NCBI RefSeq assembly: GCF_004345665.1
Contig: NZ_SLWR01000001.1
Span: forward strand, 1,210,411-1,274,410
Length of the DNA stretch: 64,000 nucleotides
Direction: 5' to 3'
Origin: Kribbella antiqua
GTDB lineage: Bacteria > Actinomycetota > Actinomycetes > Propionibacteriales > Kribbellaceae
Shown: piece after piece, positions 59,036 through 64,000 of the stretch
Position numbering within the stretch: position 1 is the stretch's first letter
How the letters are laid out: the number at the start of each line of letters is the position of its first letter
Program-made: the position numbers and the translations under genes
The notes under the pieces: generated by a model
What the model was told of the DNA's origin: nothing
The model's database searches: none
The model's input: only the letters and a program-made list of their open reading frames with translations

Positions 59036-62000
59036 GTGACCGTACAGATCGCCCACGTCTCCTCGCCCGAGTTGTTCGCCGGCAGCGACGACGATCCCCG
59101 CCAGCTTCTGCGGGTGGAACTGACCCGTTCCACCGGCGACGGCGCCCTGTCCGTGCGCGTCGCCGGCGACGGTGTCTCCGGTACGGCGGACCTGCCGCCA
59201 GGTGACGGGCCGATCCGCGTCGAGGTCCCACTCGACATCGCTTCGGCGCTCCGGACGCAGTACGGCGCTGAGGTCGAAGCGACCGTCACAGTGCAGGCGG
59301 ACGGCGTCGACGCCGCGTCGGACAGCGGGACGGTAGTGATCGCCGAGCCGGGCTGGACGATGGTGATGGTGTCGCACTTCCACTACGACCCGGTCTGGTG
59401 GAACACCCAGGCGGCGTACACGACCAGCTGGGACCTGCAGGGCCCGGACGGCACCACCCGGCCGGTCTACACGCACAACGCGTTCAGCCTGGTCGACGCG
59501 CATCTCAAGCTCGCGCTGCGCGATCCGGCGTACTGCTTCGTGCTCGCCGAGCTGGACTACCTCAAGCCGTACTTCGACACCTTCCCCGAGAACCGGGCGG
59601 TCCTGCGCCGGCTGATCGCGGAGGGCCGGGTCGAGATCATCGGCGGCACCTACAACGAGCCGAACACGAACCTGACCGGCGCGGAGACGACGATCCGCAA
59701 CATCGTGTACGGCATCGGCTACCAGCGCGACATCCTCGGCGGCGACCCGCAGAACGCGTGGCAGCTGGACGTATTCGGGCACGACCCGCAGTTCCCCGGG
59801 TATCTCGCCAAGGCCGGGCTGACCGGGTCAGCGTGGGCGCGTGGGCCGTTCCACCAGTGGGGGCCGCTGCGGCAGGCCTGGGGCGACCCGAAGTCGGGCA
59901 CTGCCGCGGTGATGCAGTTCCACAGTGAGTTCGAGTGGATCAGCCCGAGCGGGGACGGCGTACTGACGCACTACATGCCGGACCACTACGGCCCGGGCTG
60001 GGAGCTCCAGCACGCACCAAGTGTCGAGGCTGCTGGCGATACGGCGTACAACCTCTTCGTTATCTTGAAGACGGTTGCGGCGACTCGCAACGCGCTGTTG
60101 CCGGTCGGCGGGGACTATGCGCCTCCCAACAACTGGATCACTGCGGTGCACCACGACTGGAACGCCCGCTACGCGTGGCCGAAGTTCGTCTGCGGTACGA
60201 CGAAGCACTTCATGGACCGGGTACGCGCGGAGCTCGCCGAGACCGGCCGGCGGCCGTCGCCGCAGTCGCGGGACATGAACCCGATCTACACCGGCAAGGA
60301 CGTGTCGTACATCGACACCAAGCAGGCCCAGCGCGCGGCCGAGGTCGCGGCGGTCGACGCGGAAAAGCTCGGGACGTACGCCGACCTGCTCGGCCTCGGG
60401 CGCTTCGCGGAGGCCTCGCTGGACAAGGTCTGGCGGCAGCTCGCCTACGGCGCTCACCACGACGCCATCACCGGGTCGGAGTCGGACCAGGTCTACATCG
60501 ACCTCGTCACCGGGTGGCGCGAGGCGCACGACCTGGCGGATGCCGCGCGTACGGCGTCTTTGGAAGCCTTCGCGGCGCAGATCGATACATCGGCGTTCGG
60601 GGCGCAGGCGGTCGTCGTCACCAACACGCTGTCGTTCACGCGGACGGATCTGGTCACCGTGCAGGTGCCGGCCGGATCTTGGCGGATTGTCGACGATGCT
60701 GGTGTCGACGTTCCGTCGGTGGTCGAGGGCGACAAGCTCACGTTCCTGGCGGATTCCGTGCCTTCGCTTGGCTGGCGGACGTACCAGCTGGCCTCCGGTA
60801 CGGGCTCCTCGGGTACGGCGGGGTCGTGGGGTGCGGCGTCGGATACCCCCGTGGTGGAGAACGAGTTCTTCAGCGTGACGGTGGATCCGTCGCGTGGTGG
60901 CGGCGTCAGCTCGATTGTCGACAATCGGACCGGCCGGCAGGTGCTCAAGGGACTGGGCAACGAACTGCGGGTCTACGAGGAGTACCCGGACCATCCACGC
61001 TTCGGCGAAGGTCCGTGGCACTTGACCCCGTCGGGTCCGGTGGTTGGCTCTGGTGGGGCGCCGGCGAAGGTGTTCACCCAGGCCGGACCGCTCGGCAGCC
61101 GGGTGGTCAGCCGCGGCGAGGTCGACGGGATCTCGTACGAGGCCGTCGTCACCCTGTACAACGGGCTCGACCGGGTCGAGTTCGCGACCCGCATCCTGGA
61201 CCACGCGCAGTCCGATCGTTTGGTGCGGGTAAAGTTCCCTGCCGATGTCCCGGGCGCGCTACCGCTGAGCGAGGTCGCCGGCGCCGTCGTCGGCCGCGGC
61301 TTCGGACTCATCGACGTCGACAGCGCCCAGGCCCCCTGGACCCTCGACAACCCCGCCAACACCTGGTTCGGGCTAGGCACCACTGCCCGAGTCGAACTGA
61401 CCGATGCCGCCGGCAACCACATCGGCACCCGCCCGATCGCGGTCGCCGAAATCGTCGTACCTGATGACTCCGAGCCCGCCGAGGTTCGTGAGCTGGTAGT
61501 CGCCTTGGCCCGCGTCGGCGTCACCGCAACCACGTCCTTGGCCAGCGGCTCCCGCTACGGCTCCCTCCAGGTCGACTCCAACCTCCCCGACCTCCGCATC
61601 CTGATCGGCACAGCAGCTTCGCTGCTCGAGGGTGACGGTGTGGAGAGCAGCCCCGCCCAGCACAGCGCCGGCGCTGCCGAAAGCGGGCAGGAGGCGGGCG
61701 CGCTGAGCCCAACCGACTCCGACATCGCCGGAGGCGGCGAGCTTCCAGCCGCCGGCGCCGGGACGGCGGCAGCCTCCGCCGCCGAAGGCGGCGCGGTGTT
61801 TGTGCCGGCTCGGACTGCGTTGGCTGAGGTTTGGCAGCCGAACGCCGATGTGCGGGACGTGCGGGCAATCCCGGCCCTGGTCCTGCCCACCCGGGCCGCG
61901 GTTGACGCCGCGGTGGCGGAGCTCGCGGAGGCAAGGATCACCGCGACCGTTGCCGGCGACGGGGTGATTGAGGAGTTCGAGGATCGCACTGTGGCGCTGC

Positions 62001-63448
62001 TGACCTACGGACTTCCTGGGTTTGCAGTGGATGCATCCGGTGCTCTGCATGCTTCGTTGATGCGGTCGTGCAGTGGGTGGCCGTCGGGGATTTGGATTGA
62101 TCCGCCGCGGCGGTCGGCGCCGGATGGGTCGGCGTTCCAGTTGCAGCATTGGACGCATGAGTTCCGGTACGCGCTGGCGAGCGGCGAAGGCGACTGGCGG
62201 AAGTTGCAGCTGCCGAGCCGGGGGCAGGAGTTCTCGTCACCGTTGCTGGCGGCAACTACCACCGCACATGACGGAACCTTGCCGGCGACGCACTCGCTGC
62301 TCCAGGTCAGCCCGGAACGCGACGTACTGGTCTCGGCGCTCAAGCCGGCCGGCAACCCGATCGCCCACGGGTCGGGTGTCCCGGCCGACCCGCGGGAAGG
62401 CGTCACGATCCGGTTGATCGAGGCATCAGGTCTCGGGGCGACGGCAACGGTCAGCTCCGCACTCCCGATCACCGGCGCTCACCACGCCGACCTGCTCGAA
62501 AACCCCGGCGCACCGATCGAGGTTGCCGACGGCAACTTCACGGTGGACCTGCCGGGCTCGGCCGTCGACACCTTCGTCCTGACTGTCGACGGTGCCGCCA
62601 AGGCCAACCCCGCCGTACTCGGACAAGCTGGTGAGCTGGCGCAGCCGTCGTACGCGCGTTACTGGCTGCACAATCGTGGTCCGGCGCAGATGGGCTTCCT
62701 GCCGGTCAGCATGTCGGTCTCCCCCACCGTCGCGCGGACGGCCGGCAAGCCGTTCGAGATCTCGATGGTGATCGCGAACCAGTACGCCGACAGTCCGGCC
62801 GAAGGATTGTTGACAATCGAACTCCCGGACGGGTGGACAACTGATCAATCCGATCGTTCACTGCGGCTCGAGCCGGGCGGGTACGTTCGGCACCTCGCGA
62901 ACGTGAGTCCTCCGGAGAACTGCGAACCCGGCCAGTACTTCGTCGCCGCCCGTGTGCTGACGAGGACTGACGAGCTTGCGGGTGGTGCCGGCGTCACAGC
63001 GGTCGAGGATGTCGTCACGGTGTTCGTCGGCGAGAGTCCCGAGCTGACCGCCGCGCTCGGTTTCGGCATGCCGCCGACCGAGCCACCGGACCACGGCGCC
63101 GGTGCGGTCGAGGGTGAGCCGGGGCGTCCGACCGGTCTGACGGTGACCCCGTCGACCCAGGACCTGCGATTGTCACCTGGTACGGCGGAGACGCTCGAGC
63201 TGGAGTTCGCGAACAACACGTCGTCGGAGATTCGCGCCGAGTTGCAACTGGCGTCGCCGTACGGCACGTGGTCGTGGTTGCCCGAGCCGGTGCGACTGGT
63301 CGTCGTACCGCCGAAGTCGTCCGTCACAGTCGCCGTGCCGGTCGAGGCACCGGCGGACGCCACGCCGGCGCACGCCTGGGTGCTGCCGAAGGTCATGTGG
63401 TTCGGCCGAGCGCAGTACGCCCCCACCGTCCGCCTGGAGATCCAGTGA
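59036..63448 (+). CDS. GH38 alpha-mannosidase, very large
   Basis: 1470 aa from a GTG. The GH38 domain has the zinc residues in VSHFHYDPVWW, the nucleophile Asp in WQLDVFGHDPQFPGYL, and the metal His in YGAHHDAITGSESDQVY. Beta-sandwich domains follow (VVENEFFSVTVDPSRGGGVSSIVDNRTGRQVL). After about residue 1220 come NEW3-like domains (PVSMSVSPTVARTAGKPFEISMVIANQYAD; LTVTPSTQDLRLSPGTAETLELEFANNTSSEI). A Gly/Ala-rich insert sits at about 870-925. There is no signal peptide. It trims mannose from glycans or mannosides. The next gene starts in its stop (GTGA). Confidence 0.93.
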   Translation: MTVQIAHVSSPELFAGSDDDPRQLLRVELTRSTGDGALSVRVAGDGVSGTADLPPGDGPIRVEVPLDIASALRTQYGAEVEATVTVQADGVDAASDSGTVVIAEPGWTMVMVSHFHYDPVWWNTQAAYTTSWDLQGPDGTTRPVYTHNAFSLVDAHLKLALRDPAYCFVLAELDYLKPYFDTFPENRAVLRRLIAEGRVEIIGGTYNEPNTNLTGAETTIRNIVYGIGYQRDILGGDPQNAWQLDVFGHDPQFPGYLAKAGLTGSAWARGPFHQWGPLRQAWGDPKSGTAAVMQFHSEFEWISPSGDGVLTHYMPDHYGPGWELQHAPSVEAAGDTAYNLFVILKTVAATRNALLPVGGDYAPPNNWITAVHHDWNARYAWPKFVCGTTKHFMDRVRAELAETGRRPSPQSRDMNPIYTGKDVSYIDTKQAQRAAEVAAVDAEKLGTYADLLGLGRFAEASLDKVWRQLAYGAHHDAITGSESDQVYIDLVTGWREAHDLADAARTASLEAFAAQIDTSAFGAQAVVVTNTLSFTRTDLVTVQVPAGSWRIVDDAGVDVPSVVEGDKLTFLADSVPSLGWRTYQLASGTGSSGTAGSWGAASDTPVVENEFFSVTVDPSRGGGVSSIVDNRTGRQVLKGLGNELRVYEEYPDHPRFGEGPWHLTPSGPVVGSGGAPAKVFTQAGPLGSRVVSRGEVDGISYEAVVTLYNGLDRVEFATRILDHAQSDRLVRVKFPADVPGALPLSEVAGAVVGRGFGLIDVDSAQAPWTLDNPANTWFGLGTTARVELTDAAGNHIGTRPIAVAEIVVPDDSEPAEVRELVVALARVGVTATTSLASGSRYGSLQVDSNLPDLRILIGTAASLLEGDGVESSPAQHSAGAAESGQEAGALSPTDSDIAGGGELPAAGAGTAAASAAEGGAVFVPARTALAEVWQPNADVRDVRAIPALVLPTRAAVDAAVAELAEARITATVAGDGVIEEFEDRTVALLTYGLPGFAVDASGALHASLMRSCSGWPSGIWIDPPRRSAPDGSAFQLQHWTHEFRYALASGEGDWRKLQLPSRGQEFSSPLLAATTTAHDGTLPATHSLLQVSPERDVLVSALKPAGNPIAHGSGVPADPREGVTIRLIEASGLGATATVSSALPITGAHHADLLENPGAPIEVADGNFTVDLPGSAVDTFVLTVDGAAKANPAVLGQAGELAQPSYARYWLHNRGPAQMGFLPVSMSVSPTVARTAGKPFEISMVIANQYADSPAEGLLTIELPDGWTTDQSDRSLRLEPGGYVRHLANVSPPENCEPGQYFVAARVLTRTDELAGGAGVTAVEDVVTVFVGESPELTAALGFGMPPTEPPDHGAGAVEGEPGRPTGLTVTPSTQDLRLSPGTAETLELEFANNTSSEIRAELQLASPYGTWSWLPEPVRLVVVPPKSSVTVAVPVEAPADATPAHAWVLPKVMWFGRAQYAPTVRLEIQ

Positions 63449-64000
63449 CGGCCCCCACCGCCGTGGCCCACTCCCACGAGCACGCCCACGGTCACGGGCA
63501 CGCGGTTGGGCGGGCGCCCGTCGCGCCGGCGGACGTCATGGCGTATCTGGACGGGGAGCCGCTGGGGCGGGAGTTGTTGGATGAGCGGCTGGAGCGGCTG
63601 AGGGATGGGGATGCGGCCTGTGTGCTGCCCCGGGCGGATAGTCGGGAGGGGCGCCAGCTGAGGCGGTGGGTTGCTCAGGTTGTGATCACCGAGCAACTCT
63701 GCGTCAACGAGCTGCGGCGCCGTGGGGATGCAGCTCCCGAGACGCCGGCTGAGCCCATCGATGTGTCTACGGCGATCGCGGTTGGGTCTATTACCGCGGC
63801 TGCGCTGGCTGGTTCGGATGCTGTACGGCGGGTGGCCGGGATCGTGAGTGCGGAGGTGCGGATCCCGGCGGAGCAGTTGGCGTACGCGGCCGACGTACTC
63901 GGAGAGGAGCCACCGGCTGATCCCGCCGTACCGGTGGCCGGGTGGCATCGCGAGCTGTTGCAGAGCGCACGGCTGGAGGCGTTCGCGCGCTGGCTGAATG
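63445..64000 (+). CDS. His-rich N-terminus plus DUF7158-like domain (cut by window edge)
   Basis: At least 185 codons from the GTG at 63445, open to the window edge. The start AVAHSHEHAHGHGHAVG holds six histidines in twelve residues, a likely metal-binding tail. The rest (VMAYLDGEPLGRELLDERLERLRDG, CVLPRADSREGRQLRRWVAQVVITEQLCVNE, STAIAVGSITAAALAGSDAVRRVAG) resembles actinobacterial proteins with the GRQLRRWxxQVVxTE segment, which often neighbour GH38 genes. Function unknown. It overlaps the mannosidase stop, so it is co-translated. Confidence 0.75.
   Translation, partial: MTAPTAVAHSHEHAHGHGHAVGRAPVAPADVMAYLDGEPLGRELLDERLERLRDGDAACVLPRADSREGRQLRRWVAQVVITEQLCVNELRRRGDAAPETPAEPIDVSTAIAVGSITAAALAGSDAVRRVAGIVSAEVRIPAEQLAYAADVLGEEPPADPAVPVAGWHRELLQSARLEAFARWLN

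Noticed and set aside
1..64000. tRNA genes or prophage segments
   Set aside because: No cloverleaf with a GTTCGA-type loop and no integrase, capsid or tail gene was found on either strand by reading.

Overview
The window is high-GC DNA from an actinomycete. It has many GTG starts, start/stop overlaps of the ATGA or GTGA kind, a WhiB-family regulator, Tat-exported enzymes, actinobacterial leader peptides and the glnE-glnA2-nadE-panB neighbourhood. Gene content and frequent GTACGAC-type codon pairs suggest a soil member of Propionibacteriales, possibly Kribbella; the genus is inference. It reads as ordinary chromosome. I see no transposase, integrase, CRISPR array, phage gene or tRNA.

Layout. 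1-3041: a frc-like sugar ABC importer (permease cut by the window edge, lipoprotein binding protein), a divergent LacI-type regulator and a P-loop sugar/nucleoside-type kinase. 3038-7955: Tat-exported phospholipase C, a probable carbohydrate-active enzyme and a collagen-like secreted protein. 8065-9337: DAHP synthase behind an aromatic-residue leader peptide and an intrinsic terminator, i.e. an attenuator. 9457-12107: histidine phosphatase, paired CrcB/Fluc fluoride channels, a WhiB protein and a small membrane protein. 12179-16056: a sulfur-uptake operon (leader peptide, TauE/SafE exporter, SsuA-, SsuB- and SsuC-like importer). 16221-19527: GH78 alpha-L-rhamnosidase and trmB. 19559-24501: glnE and a GlnA2-type glutamine synthetase. 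24627-27979: small membrane proteins, an HTTM protein, a Tat-exported PGRP amidase and a broken DUF418 gene. 28093-32291: nadE and panB, the latter with a disordered extension of about 515 residues.

32288-37390: aldo/keto reductase, NUDIX hydrolase, a Cys/Lys-rich miniprotein under an apparent iron box, a metal-complex binding protein, a histone-H1-like protein, map and an acetyltransferase. 37917-43540: a DUF222/HNH protein, a GNAT enzyme, a nucleotidyltransferase, an S10 peptidase and a small barrel-like protein. 43578-44350: a DUF952 protein and the RNase P RNA gene. 44405-51310: a lipase-like hydrolase, GNAT/TetR pair, RNB ribonuclease, RNase H-phosphatase fusion, zinc-ribbon protein and Nif3-like protein, followed by an unusual stretch of nested inverted repeats. 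51311-54306: GH13 alpha-glucosidase with a divergent ROK repressor. 54336-57048: a membrane protein and a degraded two-component system. 57061-64000: a GH3 hexosaminidase, a giant GH38 alpha-mannosidase and a His-rich partial gene.

Several genes serve scavenging of plant or microbial glycans (GH78, GH13, GH3, GH38, the ABC importer) under LacI and ROK control. Others are housekeeping (trmB, glnE, glnA2, nadE, panB, map, rnpB). The most distinctive signals are regulatory: two leader-peptide systems, a leaderless promoter whose whole spacer is an iron box, an apparent CTG start codon, and a pair of related inverted-repeat elements at 50843-51308. Two loci (DUF418; histidine kinase/response regulator) look decayed or contain sequence errors.
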